DNA from: Rhodococcus sp. B7740
GTDB taxonomy: Bacteria > Actinomycetota > Actinomycetes > Mycobacteriales > Mycobacteriaceae
DNA length: 64,000 nucleotides
Direction of reading: 5' to 3'
NCBI RefSeq assembly: GCF_000954115.1
Contig: NZ_CP010797.1
Coordinates: 3,658,001 to 3,722,000, forward strand
Part shown: positions 51,785 through 60,540 of the stretch, piece after piece
Numbering within the stretch: the stretch's first letter is position 1
Layout of the letters: every line of letters starts with the position of its first letter
Translations under genes and position numbers: made by a program
Notes under the pieces: model-generated
What the model was told of the DNA's origin: nothing
The model's database searches: none
Seen by the model: only the letters and a program-made list of their open reading frames with translations

Positions 51785-52192
51785 TCACGCCAACAGAGCA
51801 AACAGGGCACACACCACTGCACCGCAGAGACGTACGCGGTCTGCTGATCGCAGTCGACTCATCAAGTGTCCGTTGCATCCCGCACGCCCTAGTTCGCCAT
51901 GGACTGGAGCAGCCACGAATGCAGTCGCGAGCGCGGAGATCACTGCGCCGGCAACGCTGATCAAGGCAGCAAGGTGGGTCGAACCGGACACCAACACCCA
52001 CAGACACGCAGCAGCGAGTAGTCCGTAGACCAGCCCGACTACGAGGGTGATGCGCCGCGAGTGAGCGTCATGGGCACGCTGCAAGTCGTCGTCCGGCACC
52101 TCCGCCAACGCCGGGTAGACGACGGCGGTCACCACCAACTGAAAGCCCAGGTGGAGGGCGGCAGCGGCGGCGAGCGCGTCGACCGGGGTCAT
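51785..52192 (-). CDS. Hypothetical four-TM membrane protein
   Basis: Protein of 135 residues with four hydrophobic segments (about residues 4-26, 47-68, 70-95 and 116-134). It has a short polar stretch with QRAHDAHSRR between the first two helices, reminiscent of DUF1772-like small membrane proteins. The long intergenic gap to padR contains its promoter and the PadR operator. No role assigned. Confidence 0.7.
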   Translation of the reverse strand: MTPVDALAAAAALHLGFQLVVTAVVYPALAEVPDDDLQRAHDAHSRRITLVVGLVYGLLAAACLWVLVSGSTHLAALISVAGAVISALATAFVAAPVHGELGRAGCNGHLMSRLRSADRVRLCGAVVCALFALLA

Positions 52193-52229
52193 GTGTCGCA
52201 GGATACGTTCACGGCCGAGTTGTCAGAAT

Positions 52230-52248
52230 ATGTATCGGCGCGATACAT
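52230..52248 (+). promoter_or_regulatory. PadR operator
   Basis: Perfect inverted repeat ATGTATCG-GCG-CGATACAT, 66 bases before the padR ATG. It keeps the ATGT...ACAT ends known for PadR-type operators, although the spacing is 11 rather than 8. It lies between padR and the divergent membrane gene, so it could control both. Confidence 0.72.
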
Positions 52249-52313
52249 TCTTCGATAGTGCGGTCAATCGCATCGCGATGATGTGATCGTTGGATTCGAG
52301 AAGGGGGAGTTGC

Positions 52314-52904
52314 ATGCTCGAGCTCGCAATTCTCGGACTGCTTCTCGAATCACCCATGCACGGTTACGAGCTCCGCAAGCGGCTGACCGGCCTGCTCGGA
52401 GCTTTTCGAGCGTTTTCGTACGGATCGCTGTACCCGGCACTCCGTCGACTTCAAACCGACGGACTCATCGCCGAGGACGCCGGTCCCGACTTGCTCGTGA
52501 AGAGACGAGCGAAACGGGTGTATCAGCTCACCCCGCTCGGCAGGGAACGATTTGCCGAACTGGTGGCCGACACCGGACCGCAGAACTACACCGACGACGG
52601 TTTCGGCGTACATCTTGCCTTCTTCAGTCGGACTCCCGCGGAAGCTCGAGTCCGCATTCTCGAAGGCAGACGTCGCCAGGTCGAGGAGCGCCGAGAAGGG
52701 CTCCGCGACGCTGTGGCCAAGGCGAACGGGACACTCGACCGCTACACCAGGCAGCTACACCAGCTCGGACTCGAATCGAGCGAACGCGAGGTGCGCTGGC
52801 TCAACGAAGTCATCGCAGCCGAGCAGGCCGACCCCAACCCAGCACCGTCCCACACAGCACCAAACAGGACAGTCAAGACAGAAGGAGAACCCGACCATGG
52901 GTGA
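52314..52904 (+). CDS. PadR family transcriptional regulator
   Basis: Regulator of 196 residues. The PadR winged helix [24 protein letters not shown], then [18 protein letters not shown] and [11 protein letters not shown] is followed by a helical Vir-like C-terminal domain ([19 protein letters not shown]). ATG 52314 follows GGGGGAG. Its end overlaps the ino1 start by eight bases, so the regulator and ino1 form one operon. The mycobacterial homologue lies in the same place. Confidence 0.92.
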   Translation: MLELAILGLLLESPMHGYELRKRLTGLLGAFRAFSYGSLYPALRRLQTDGLIAEDAGPDLLVKRRAKRVYQLTPLGRERFAELVADTGPQNYTDDGFGVHLAFFSRTPAEARVRILEGRRRQVEERREGLRDAVAKANGTLDRYTRQLHQLGLESSEREVRWLNEVIAAEQADPNPAPSHTAPNRTVKTEGEPDHG

Positions 52905-53979
52905 GAACAACAACGCAATCCGCGTGGCCATTGTGGGTGTGGGCAACTGCGCCTCATCCCTGGTCCAGGGTGTCGAGTACTACAAGGACGCGGACGAGAA
53001 CGCCACCGTCCCCGGCCTCATGCACGTCATGTTCGGCAAGTACCACGTCCGCGACGTCGAATTCGTCGCCGCGTTCGACGTGGACGCCAAGAAGGTCGGC
53101 TTCGACCTCTCCGAAGCCATCTTCTCCAGCGAGAACAACACCATCAAGATCGCCGACGTACCCCCGAAGGACGTCCACGTCCTGCGCGGACCGACGCTCG
53201 ACGGCCTCGGCAAGTACTACCGCGAGACCATCACCGAGGCCGACGGCGACGCCGTCGACGTAGCGCAGGCCCTGCGCGACGCCAAGGTGGACGTGCTCGT
53301 GTCCTACCTCCCCGTCGGATCCGAAGAAGCCGACAAGTTCTACGCACAGGCCGCCATCGACGCAGGCGTCGCCTTCGTCAACGCACTGCCCGTCTTCATC
53401 GCCAGCGATCCCGTCTGGGCCAAGAAGTTCGAGGACGCAGGCGTCCCCATCGTCGGCGACGACATCAAGAGCCAGGTCGGTGCCACCATCACCCACCGCG
53501 TCATGGCTAAGCTCTTCGAAGACCGCGGCGTGCAGCTCGACCGCACCATGCAGCTCAACGTCGGCGGCAACATGGACTTCCTCAACATGCTCGAGCGCAC
53601 CCGCCTCGAGTCGAAGAAGATCTCCAAGACCCAGGCCGTCACGTCGAACCTGCAGAAGGAATTCAACGCCAAGGACGTCCACATCGGACCGTCCGACCAC
53701 GTCGGCTGGCTCGACGACCGCAAGTGGGCCTACGTCCGCCTCGAAGGCCGCGCCTTCGGTGACGTTCCCCTGAGCCTCGAGTACAAGCTCGAAGTATGGG
53801 ACTCGCCCAACTCCGCAGGCGTCATCATCGACGCAGTCCGCGCCGCGAAAATCGCCAAGGACCGCGGCATCGGTGGACCCGTCATCCCCGCTTCGGCCTA
53901 CCTGATGAAGAGCCCGCCGAAGCAACTCGCCGACGACGTCGCTCGCGAACAACTCGAAGCGTTCATCATCGACGCGTAG
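52897..53979 (+). CDS. ino1: Inositol-3-phosphate synthase
   Basis: NAD-dependent enzyme of 360 residues converting glucose 6-phosphate to inositol 3-phosphate, the first step toward phosphatidylinositol, mycothiol and lipoglycans. The NAD-binding motif is [16 protein letters not shown] (residues 10-25). Later conserved parts are [41 protein letters not shown] and the lysine-rich SPPKQLADD. Length and sequence match the actinobacterial form. ATG 52897 follows GAAGGAG. A large inverted repeat follows the gene. Confidence 0.96.
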   Translation: MGENNNAIRVAIVGVGNCASSLVQGVEYYKDADENATVPGLMHVMFGKYHVRDVEFVAAFDVDAKKVGFDLSEAIFSSENNTIKIADVPPKDVHVLRGPTLDGLGKYYRETITEADGDAVDVAQALRDAKVDVLVSYLPVGSEEADKFYAQAAIDAGVAFVNALPVFIASDPVWAKKFEDAGVPIVGDDIKSQVGATITHRVMAKLFEDRGVQLDRTMQLNVGGNMDFLNMLERTRLESKKISKTQAVTSNLQKEFNAKDVHIGPSDHVGWLDDRKWAYVRLEGRAFGDVPLSLEYKLEVWDSPNSAGVIIDAVRAAKIAKDRGIGGPVIPASAYLMKSPPKQLADDVAREQLEAFIIDA

Positions 53980-54003
53980 GGCCCGCAGCTAGACGCGAAC
54001 TTC

Positions 54004-54077
54004 CGCCCGCCGGTCCACTCGATGTGACATTGACCCCCGAAAAGGCCACTGAATGTCACATTGAGTACCGGCGGGCG
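54004..54077. repeat. Long inverted repeat between ino1 and the SnoaL-like gene
   Basis: Left arm 54004-54031 and right arm 54052-54077 pair as CGCCCGCCGGT/ACCGGCGGGCG, ACTC/GAGT and ATGTGACATT/AATGTCACAT, with one two-base bulge and one wobble, around a 20-base loop. It ends five bases from the SnoaL-like stop and begins 25 bases after the ino1 stop. It may terminate both convergent genes, but there is no T-run. Confidence 0.75.
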
Positions 54078-54082
54078 TTCGT

Positions 54083-54433
54083 CTATCCGGCCGCGGTGAT
54101 TTCTCGTGGATCGAAGGTCACCTTGATATCCATGATTTTTCCGTTCTCGATTCGCTGCCAGTTGGCGGTGCTCGCCGGGAATGCGATGGACGTATGCAGG
54201 TCGAACCACGTCAGTACGTTCGGGCCGTCCACGAAGACGTGGGCGATGTCGATGTCGGTGACGATTTCCGACATTCCTTTCAATCCGGCCACACATTCCG
54301 CACCGTTGTCTGCTGTGCCGAGTGGTCCCCGGAACGTCGCGTCCTCGTGCAGGATCGACGCCAGAGTGTCGAAATCCTTCGCCTCCCAGGCCTCGAAGTA
54401 GGTTGCTGCAACTTCTTTCGGTGTCTGCGTCAT
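54083..54433 (-). CDS. SnoaL-like/nuclear transport factor 2 domain protein
   Basis: Small alpha+beta-barrel protein of 116 residues: TPKEVAATYFEAWEAKDFDTLASILHEDATFRGPLG at the start and WQRIENGKIMDIKVTFDPRE at the end, the SnoaL_2 pattern. These act as isomerases or binding proteins, but no substrate can be inferred. ATG 54433 is chosen over an ATG 21 bases upstream that would add only seven residues without similarity. Confidence 0.82.
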   Translation of the reverse strand: MTQTPKEVAATYFEAWEAKDFDTLASILHEDATFRGPLGTADNGAECVAGLKGMSEIVTDIDIAHVFVDGPNVLTWFDLHTSIAFPASTANWQRIENGKIMDIKVTFDPREITAAG

Positions 54434-54541
54434 GACATCGAGTCTCGAACGCACCGGACCAGAAGTCCAACAGTTGATAGCGATGATCGTCAGAAGTTCT
54501 ACTCATAGCCGCAGCTGGAGTTCGCGCGCTATCGTGTGCTC

Positions 54542-54961
54542 GTGGCCATCGATCCCACTTCGAAGCATCCGGTCCTCGAACGTGTTCGCGCGATGGCATT
54601 CGCCTATCCCGAGGTGTCCGAGAAGATCTCCCATGGCCGGCCGACCTTCCGCACCGCTTCGGTGTTCGTCTACTTCGGCGGCGGCGTCAAAGGCGGCGAC
54701 CAATACGACCTCTCGATCCTGGTCAAATGCGAGAGTGCCGAGGAGCAGCGCGCCTGCGAACTCGAACCCCGCTACTTCCACCCCGCGTACCTCGGCCCGG
54801 CCGGCTGGGTGGGCTTCGACCTGAGCGACGCCGACGACGACGTCTGGGCCGAGGCAGCCGAATTGATCGACTGCAGCTACCGCGTCACGGCCCCGAAGCG
54901 GAACATCGCCAGACTCGACGCCGGTGAGGGCCCGAATCTGGGAGTGCAGCAGTGGAATTGA
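54542..54961 (+). CDS. MmcQ/YjbR family protein
   Basis: Protein of 139 residues with the YjbR DNA-binding-like fold: PVLERVRAMAFAYPEVSEKISHGRPTFRTASVFVYFGG at the start, and YLGPAGWVGFDLSDADDDVWAE in the second half. Function is not established. GTG 54542 has TATCGT (54530-54535) six bases upstream, consistent with a leaderless transcript; GTG 54536 is an alternative. Its end overlaps the LysR start by ten bases, so the two are coupled. Confidence 0.82.
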   Translation: MAIDPTSKHPVLERVRAMAFAYPEVSEKISHGRPTFRTASVFVYFGGGVKGGDQYDLSILVKCESAEEQRACELEPRYFHPAYLGPAGWVGFDLSDADDDVWAEAAELIDCSYRVTAPKRNIARLDAGEGPNLGVQQWN

Positions 54962-55836
54962 GACAGCTGGAGTACTTCGTCGCAGTGGCCGAGGAAGCGA
55001 ACTTCACTCGCGCCGCAGCCAGAGTGCACATCAGCCAATCAGGCGTCAGCGCACAGATCCGCGCGCTCGAACGCGAACTCGGTGCCGAATTGATCGACAG
55101 ATCCGGTGGCACAGCAACATTGACCACCGCAGGTCAGGCCGCGCTGACACAAGCCCGCGCGACGCTGGCCGCCGCCGGCTCCGTCAGACAATCCGTCGAC
55201 GACATCGCCGGACTCCTGCGGGGCTCGCTTCGCGTCGGGATGGTCACCGCCTGCACCGTCCCACAACTGTTCGACGCGTTGGCACGCTTCCATTCGGCGC
55301 ACCCCGGCGTCGAACTTGCTCTGCAGGAGGGTAATTCCGATCGTCTGGTGGCCGATGTGCGCGCAGGAGAACTCGACATCGCACTCGTAGGTGTCGCAGC
55401 TCGGGTCCCGGACGGATTGGAATCGATGGTGGTGATCGACGAACGCATCGTCGCAGCCGTTCCACCGCAGCATCCTCTGGCAGCACAGGGCGAGGCGACG
55501 TTGGCGCAGGTGTGCGAGCACCCGATCATCGCCCTTCCTCCCGGCACCGGAATCCGTGCGGTCTTCGACCGGGACTGTGCCGGAGTAGGACTCGCGCCGA
55601 CGATCGCATTGCAGGCCACCGCCCCCGACGCCGTGGCCGACCTCGCTGCCCGCGGCCTGGGGGTGGCGATCCTCAGCGCATCGATGACGACGTCCTACGA
55701 CGACACACTCGTTGCCGTGGAGCTCACGGACTCGCAGACCGCCGCGCTGCTGGCCCTGGTCTGGCGGCCCAGGATGAACGCGGCACTGACCGAATTGGTT
55801 TCGGTGGCAACGCGCAGCTTCAACGAATCTTTTTGA
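54952..55836 (+). CDS. LysR family transcriptional regulator
   Basis: LTTR of 294 residues: N-terminal HTH MELRQLEYFVAVAEEANFTRAAARVHISQSGVSAQIRALER in outline, then a type 2 periplasmic-binding-like effector domain (LRVGMVTACTVPQLFDALARF, and the LALQEGNSDRLVADVRAGELDIALVG region). The GTG start lies within the YjbR gene end. The 3' end overlaps the convergent 57-residue membrane gene by 17 bases. No divergent partner; target unknown. Confidence 0.9.
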   Translation: MELRQLEYFVAVAEEANFTRAAARVHISQSGVSAQIRALERELGAELIDRSGGTATLTTAGQAALTQARATLAAAGSVRQSVDDIAGLLRGSLRVGMVTACTVPQLFDALARFHSAHPGVELALQEGNSDRLVADVRAGELDIALVGVAARVPDGLESMVVIDERIVAAVPPQHPLAAQGEATLAQVCEHPIIALPPGTGIRAVFDRDCAGVGLAPTIALQATAPDAVADLAARGLGVAILSASMTTSYDDTLVAVELTDSQTAALLALVWRPRMNAALTELVSVATRSFNESF

Positions 55837-55993
55837 CGCAGAACCACAGTGCGATCAACAGACCCAGCAGGGCCACCGACGGCAGCACGCCGGGATTGCC
55901 CCCGATGATCCCGGCTACCGCAACGATCAGCGCCACGAGCGCGAAGAATCCCAGAATGCCCGCCAGCAACTGAAGATGGTCCTGAGCGGTCAC
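55820..55993 (-). CDS. Small membrane protein coupled to the sugar ABC operon
   Basis: Protein of 57 residues starting at GTG 55993, which overlaps the TGA of the second permease gene (GTGA). After the polar start MTAQDHLQ it has two hydrophobic helices (LLAGILGFFALVALIVAVAGII, and VALLGLLIALWF in part), separated by GGNPGVLPS, and a basic end CVKKIR. The coupling strongly suggests it is translated and works with the transporter, perhaps as a stabilising subunit. The 3' end overlaps the lysR stop region. Too short for usual gene-finding. Confidence 0.72.
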   Translation of the reverse strand: MTAQDHLQLLAGILGFFALVALIVAVAGIIGGNPGVLPSVALLGLLIALWFCVKKIR

Positions 55994-56811
55994 GATTTGA
56001 CGCCGCCCGCCGTCAGTCCGGAGATGATTCGACGCTGGAACAGCAGCACCATGATCACCAGTGGAATCGCCACGATGGTGCCCGCGGCCATGATCGCGGC
56101 ATACGGCACCACCAACGGATCGTTGCCGGTGAACCGCGCGATGGCCACGGTGACCGGTTCGGTCCTGTCACTCGAGAGCTGACTGGCCAGCAGGTACTCG
56201 TTCACGGCTGCGATGAACGCGAGGATCGCCGTGGTGAACAGGGCAGGTGCGGCAAGTGGGAGCATCACCAGGCGGAATGCTTGGAAGCGCCCGGCACCGT
56301 CGATCCTTGCGGCTTCTTCGAGCTCCCAGGGCAATTCGGCGAAGAACGCGGCCAAGGTGTAGATCGTCAACGGCAGCACGAACGAGATGTTGGGGATGAC
56401 CATCGCCTGGTAGCTGCCGATCCACCCGATGTTGGTGAAGAATTGGAACAGCGGGGTCACCAATGCTACGACGGGGAACATCGACGCACCCAGGATGATG
56501 CCTGTCACCACGTACTTGAAGCGGAAGTCGATGCGGGACAGCGCGTATGCCGTGAAGACGCCGATGACCAACGCGATCAGCGTGGTCGCGCCGCCCACGA
56601 TCAGACTGTTCCCTACCGCACGTAGGAAATTATTGCCGTTCGCCGTCGACAACGCGTTCTCGAAGTTCTCCCACGTGACGTGCGTCGGCCACGGCGTCGT
56701 GTCGAAGGTGTAACGCTGGTCGCGGAATGCAGTGACGACCATCCAATAGAACGGTGCCAGTCCCCAGACGAGGATGACGACGACACCGAGATAGATTCGG
56801 GCCTGTTTCAT
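55990..56811 (-). CDS. Carbohydrate ABC transporter permease (MalG/SugB type)
   Basis: Inner-membrane permease of 273 residues with six helices. The EAA loop that contacts the ATPase is ELEEAARIDGAGRFQAFRLVMLP, and the N-terminal ILVWGLAPFYWMVVTAFRD is characteristic of the CUT1 MalG group. The ATG at 56811 overlaps the TGA of the first permease (ATGA), and its stop overlaps the small membrane gene. It functions as a heterodimer with the upstream permease. Confidence 0.92.
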   Translation of the reverse strand: MKQARIYLGVVVILVWGLAPFYWMVVTAFRDQRYTFDTTPWPTHVTWENFENALSTANGNNFLRAVGNSLIVGGATTLIALVIGVFTAYALSRIDFRFKYVVTGIILGASMFPVVALVTPLFQFFTNIGWIGSYQAMVIPNISFVLPLTIYTLAAFFAELPWELEEAARIDGAGRFQAFRLVMLPLAAPALFTTAILAFIAAVNEYLLASQLSSDRTEPVTVAIARFTGNDPLVVPYAAIMAAGTIVAIPLVIMVLLFQRRIISGLTAGGVKS

Positions 56812-57854
56812 TGCCCGGCCCCCTTGCGCTGATTCTCCTGGGTGGCAACGGCATTGGCCCCGAGAAACTTCACCAGGATGAAGGCCACGATGAAGATCAT
56901 GACGAACGAGATGGTCGACAGCGACGCAGCGCTGTTGAACCCCTGCCGGATCTGCTCCACCACCAGGATGGAGATGGTTCGCGTGGCGGGGTTGCCCTCG
57001 GTGAGGATGGCCGGCAAGTCGTACATGCGCAGTGCGTCCATCGTGCGGAACAGAATTGCCACCATGAGCGCCGGCTTGACCAGCGGCAGTGTGATCTTGG
57101 TGAACCGCTGCCACGCCGACGCCCCGTCGACACGAGCAGCCTCGTAGACGTCGGCGGGAATCATCTGCAGCCCGGCCAGAATCAACAGCGCCATGAACGG
57201 CGTCGTCTTCCACACGTCGGCGATGATCACTGCAAAACGAGCGGGCCAGGCGTCGCCGGTCCACAGAATGTTCGTTCCCAGAATGCGATTGGCGATGCCG
57301 TCGTACGCGAAGATGAAGTACCAGAGCTTGGCGGTGACAGCCGTCGGGATGGCCCAGGGGATCAGGATCGCGGCGCGGAGCAGGGCGCGTCCGGCGAAGG
57401 TCTTGCCCATGATCACGGCCATCGCGAAGCCGATGACGACCTCGATGGACACCGTCACGACGGTGAAGAACGCCGTGTTACCGACCGCGCCCCAGAACTG
57501 AGACCCTAGAGTTCCCGGCGGGCAGGGCACCGACGTGCCCGAAGCCGAGGTGCACTGCTGCAGAATCCAATGCGTGTAGTTGTCGAAGCCGGCCGATCCG
57601 CCGGTGACGAACATGCCGGTAGCGGGATCGAGACCTGGGTCCTTGGAGAAGGACATCACCAGCGCGCGAATCACCGGGTAGACGATGACGATCGCGAGGA
57701 TCACCATCGTCGGTGCGATCAGCAGCCAGGCCCGACCCTGCGTCAGGCCGAAGCGCTTGTTCTTGGACCGCACATGCCGACCGCGGCCGGGGGACGAGCC
57801 CCCGGCCGCGGTGGTTGCGCCGGCCCCACTGGTCACACCAGCAGGTACAGCCAT
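56808..57854 (-). CDS. Carbohydrate ABC transporter permease (MalF/SugA type)
   Basis: Inner-membrane permease of 348 residues with six core helices and a polar Gly/Ala/Arg N-terminus of about 40 residues. The EAA loop is VYEAARVDGASAWQRFTKITLP. A periplasmic loop containing QQCTSASGTSVPCPPG has two Cys that could pair. Lies 15 bases after the binding-protein gene and overlaps the second permease by four bases. Confidence 0.92.
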   Translation of the reverse strand: MAVPAGVTSGAGATTAAGGSSPGRGRHVRSKNKRFGLTQGRAWLLIAPTMVILAIVIVYPVIRALVMSFSKDPGLDPATGMFVTGGSAGFDNYTHWILQQCTSASGTSVPCPPGTLGSQFWGAVGNTAFFTVVTVSIEVVIGFAMAVIMGKTFAGRALLRAAILIPWAIPTAVTAKLWYFIFAYDGIANRILGTNILWTGDAWPARFAVIIADVWKTTPFMALLILAGLQMIPADVYEAARVDGASAWQRFTKITLPLVKPALMVAILFRTMDALRMYDLPAILTEGNPATRTISILVVEQIRQGFNSAASLSTISFVMIFIVAFILVKFLGANAVATQENQRKGAGQ

Positions 57855-57869
57855 TGGTTCTCCCGAAAA

Positions 57870-59150
57870 TCAGTTGGCGCCGGCGGTTTCGATACCGGCC
57901 TGCATGTCGGTGATCGCCTGGTCCACGCTCTTCTCGCCCTTGATGGCGGCAGACACGTTGTCCTGCACGGCCTTCGAGACGGCCGGGTAGAACGGGGTGA
58001 CAGGGCGCGGGACGGCATTCTCGATGGACGCCTTCAATGCGGGAAGGTACGGCATCGCAGCGATCAGTGCGGGATCGTCGTACAGCGACGAGAGCACGGG
58101 CGGCAAAGCGCCCTCGGCGATGATGCGCTGAGCCTTCTCGCCCTGCATGAATCGCAGGAAGTCGGCAGCCGTGGCCTTGTTCTCGGAGTAGGCGCTGATC
58201 GCGGCGTTGTATCCACCGAGCGTCGACGTGCCGACGCCGGTGACCCCGGGAAGCGGTGCGACCGCGTACTTGCCGGCCACAGCCGAACCCTCCTCTGCGG
58301 CGGTGCCGTAAACGTACGGCCAGTTGCGCAGGAACAGTGTCTTTCCGTCCTGGAACGCCTGCTGGCTCTCGGACTCCTTGAATGTGGTGTCCTGGGCCGG
58401 GATGACGCCTGTCTCGAACGCGGTGACCAGGGTCTGCAGTCCGGCCTTGGCCTCCGGGCTGTCGACGGTGGGGGTCTTGCCGTCTTCGCCGACAATCGAT
58501 CCGCCGTGCGCGTTGATGATCTCCGACGCGTTGGCCGTCAGACCCTCGTAGGGGGCGAATTGCCCTGCGTAGCAGTCGATGTTGTTGTCGCGCGCGACCT
58601 GGCAATCCTCGGTGAGCTCGGCCCAGGTGGTGGGTGCCTCGGGGAGCAGATCACTGCGGTAGTAGAGCAGTCCGCCGTTGGTGTTCTTCGGCGCGGCGTA
58701 CTGCTTGCCGTTGTAGGTCGCACTCGCGACGGTCGCGGGCAGAACGCCTGCGTTGTCGAGTGCGAATTCACCCTCGAGCGGCACGAGCCAGCCCTTGGCT
58801 GCGAACTCGGCGGTCCAGACGACGTCGAGTGCCATCACGTCGTAGTCGCTCTGCTGGGCCTGGAGCTGTTGAACGAAGTCGTCGTGGGCCTGATCGGCGT
58901 CGGCGGACTGTTCCTTGAAGGTGACCTGCTCATCGGGGTTGGCGGCGTTCCACTCCGAGATGATCTGCTGGACGACACCGGTCTCGGTGGTGTCCTGTCC
59001 CTCTACATAGGTGATAGGTCCACGGCCGTCGGCATTTTCGGACGCAGCGCCCGAATCGCCGCTCGATCCGCTGTCGCTCGAACATCCGGTGAGCGTCAGC
59101 AGCGTAGCTGCTGTCGCAACCACTGCCACCTTCGTGATCAAAGACGCCAT
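57870..59150 (-). CDS. Extracellular solute-binding lipoprotein, sugar ABC importer
   Basis: Family 1 binding protein of 426 residues. The signal peptide ends in the lipobox LTLTGC, so the mature protein is lipid-anchored at Cys22 or so. Domain features include DYDVMALDVVWTAEFAAKGWLVPLE, KNTNGGLLYYRSDLLP and GYNAAISAYSENKATAADFLRFM. It resembles LpqY/trehalose-binding proteins in overall type. ATG 59150 has GGAGAGA upstream. First gene of the operon; no ATPase is encoded, so a shared MsmK/SugC-like ATPase elsewhere must serve it. Confidence 0.9.
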   Translation of the reverse strand: MASLITKVAVVATAATLLTLTGCSSDSGSSGDSGAASENADGRGPITYVEGQDTTETGVVQQIISEWNAANPDEQVTFKEQSADADQAHDDFVQQLQAQQSDYDVMALDVVWTAEFAAKGWLVPLEGEFALDNAGVLPATVASATYNGKQYAAPKNTNGGLLYYRSDLLPEAPTTWAELTEDCQVARDNNIDCYAGQFAPYEGLTANASEIINAHGGSIVGEDGKTPTVDSPEAKAGLQTLVTAFETGVIPAQDTTFKESESQQAFQDGKTLFLRNWPYVYGTAAEEGSAVAGKYAVAPLPGVTGVGTSTLGGYNAAISAYSENKATAADFLRFMQGEKAQRIIAEGALPPVLSSLYDDPALIAAMPYLPALKASIENAVPRPVTPFYPAVSKAVQDNVSAAIKGEKSVDQAITDMQAGIETAGAN

Positions 59151-59339
59151 TGTTCTCTCCACTTACTTCTACGCGGTGGTATGTGCCCGGAGTTGGGCAC
59201 GCAGAATCTCGCTGTGATGCTCCCCCTGACACATATGTCGATGGGTACTGTGGCACACATCGCACCGCGCAGTGGTCATTTTTGCCTTCCTGAATCGGTC
59301 AACCCGGGGGTGTCGGAGAGGGCCGGTAGCGTCTCGCTC

Positions 59340-60158
59340 ATGAGTTCGGACAAGATGCTGACGCGGATCGGTGGGCTACTTCGCCAAGCCGAGTCCACCG
59401 ACAACCCATACGAGGCCGAGGCCTTCATGGAGGCCGCTCAGCGTTTGGCGACGTCGGCATCGGTCGATCTGGCGGTGGCGCGCTCGCACAGTGCGTCCAG
59501 GGAGCGACAGGCGACGCCGAGCCAGAAGGTCATCCCCATCGGAGAACCGGGCAAGCGTGGACTCAAGACCTACGTGCATCTGTTCGTGGCCATCGCGCAC
59601 GCCAACGACGTTCAGTGCGACGTGTCTCGATCGTCGACGCAGGTGTTCGCCTACGGTTTCGACTCCGACATCGAGACCACCGAGGCGCTGTATTCCTCAC
59701 TGTTGATCCAGATGGTGCGAGCATCGGACGCGTACATCAAATCCGGCGCGTACCGGTCCGAGACGGCCATCCGCACCGTCACCGAGATCAAGAATCGCCG
59801 ACGCTACACCCGACGCGAGGAAGTGCCGGTCGCTGCGGTGACGGCTCGGCTGAACTTCCAGACCGCATTCGCGTCGCGCATCGGTCAGCGGCTCGGCGAC
59901 GTGAAGAAGGACACCGAAGCCAAAGCCATCGAACAAGAACAACAGGGCGCTGGGACAGCACTGGTGTTGCGCAACAAGGAGATCGAACTCCAGGACTACT
60001 ACCGGAAGACCTCGACTGCTCGGGGACACTGGCGCGGCCAGAGCGCGAACGCCGGGTACTCCGAGGGCGCACGAAAGGCCGGCGACCGCGCGGGGCGAAA
60101 CGCGAAGATCGGCGGTCATGCCGAAATAGACGCAGCAAGCAGGCAGCTGGGACGCTGA
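59340..60158 (+). CDS. DUF2786 family protein
   Basis: Protein of 272 residues. The N-terminal DUF2786 segment is MLTRIGGLLRQAESTDNPYEAEAFMEAAQRLATSASVDLAVAR in outline, then a central block (TYVHLFVAIAHANDVQCDVS, VFAYGFDSDIETTEALYSSLLIQMV) and a basic C-terminal part. The family is widespread in actinobacteria without known function. TAGCGT (59327-59332) seven bases before the ATG suggests a leaderless message. It is divergent from the sugar ABC operon. Confidence 0.84.
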   Translation: MSSDKMLTRIGGLLRQAESTDNPYEAEAFMEAAQRLATSASVDLAVARSHSASRERQATPSQKVIPIGEPGKRGLKTYVHLFVAIAHANDVQCDVSRSSTQVFAYGFDSDIETTEALYSSLLIQMVRASDAYIKSGAYRSETAIRTVTEIKNRRRYTRREEVPVAAVTARLNFQTAFASRIGQRLGDVKKDTEAKAIEQEQQGAGTALVLRNKEIELQDYYRKTSTARGHWRGQSANAGYSEGARKAGDRAGRNAKIGGHAEIDAASRQLGR

Positions 60159-60540
60159 CCACTGCGTTCGCTGTGAAGAAGCGAGCAGTACCTCGCCCGG
60201 TGGTCCGGTGGTGTCGGTAACGGTCGCATCGATCTCGGCTATCGACGTACCGAACATTCGGAGCACCACGGCTGTATCGACCGTTTCGGAAACCGCCACG
60301 ACCGAACCATGTTCGGTGAGTACAGCAGCACAGTCGAGTTCTGCGCGTCCCCAGCTTCCGCCGCGCTGCCACCGAGCTTCAGGTCTCGCGGGTCGCCGGT
60401 CGTTCGCGCAAACGCGCGCGCATTCGCCAGGTGCGCACCGATTCGCGTCGAATTCAGGGCGAATCTGCTCGCGGATGACAAACGCGCGCGCGTTTGCGGG
60501 AGACTGGGGGCGCGGCGGAAACTGGGGCGTAGCGGCGGGG
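60159..60540. other. Convergent intergenic region with inverted-repeat element
   Basis: About 380 bases between two converging genes. The open frames here have no ribosome binding sites or recognisable products. Its second half contains a nested inverted-repeat element (60409-60496). Nothing else stands out. Confidence 0.6.
60409..60496. repeat. Nested inverted repeat with (CG)n-core palindrome
   Basis: The 18-base perfect palindrome CAAACGCGCGCGCGTTTG (60479-60496) also pairs with the related CAAACGCGCGCGC at 60409-60421. Inside lie ATTCGCC (60422-60428) against GGCGAAT (60458-60464) and GATTCGC (60440-60446) against GCGAATC (60459-60465). The element could fold into a long cruciform or RNA stem. 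Confidence 0.7.

Noticed and set aside
57570..59339. Upstream extension of the DUF2786 frame by 590 codons
   Set aside because: It lies antisense to the sugar-binding protein and permease genes; the DUF2786 homology begins at ATG 59340.
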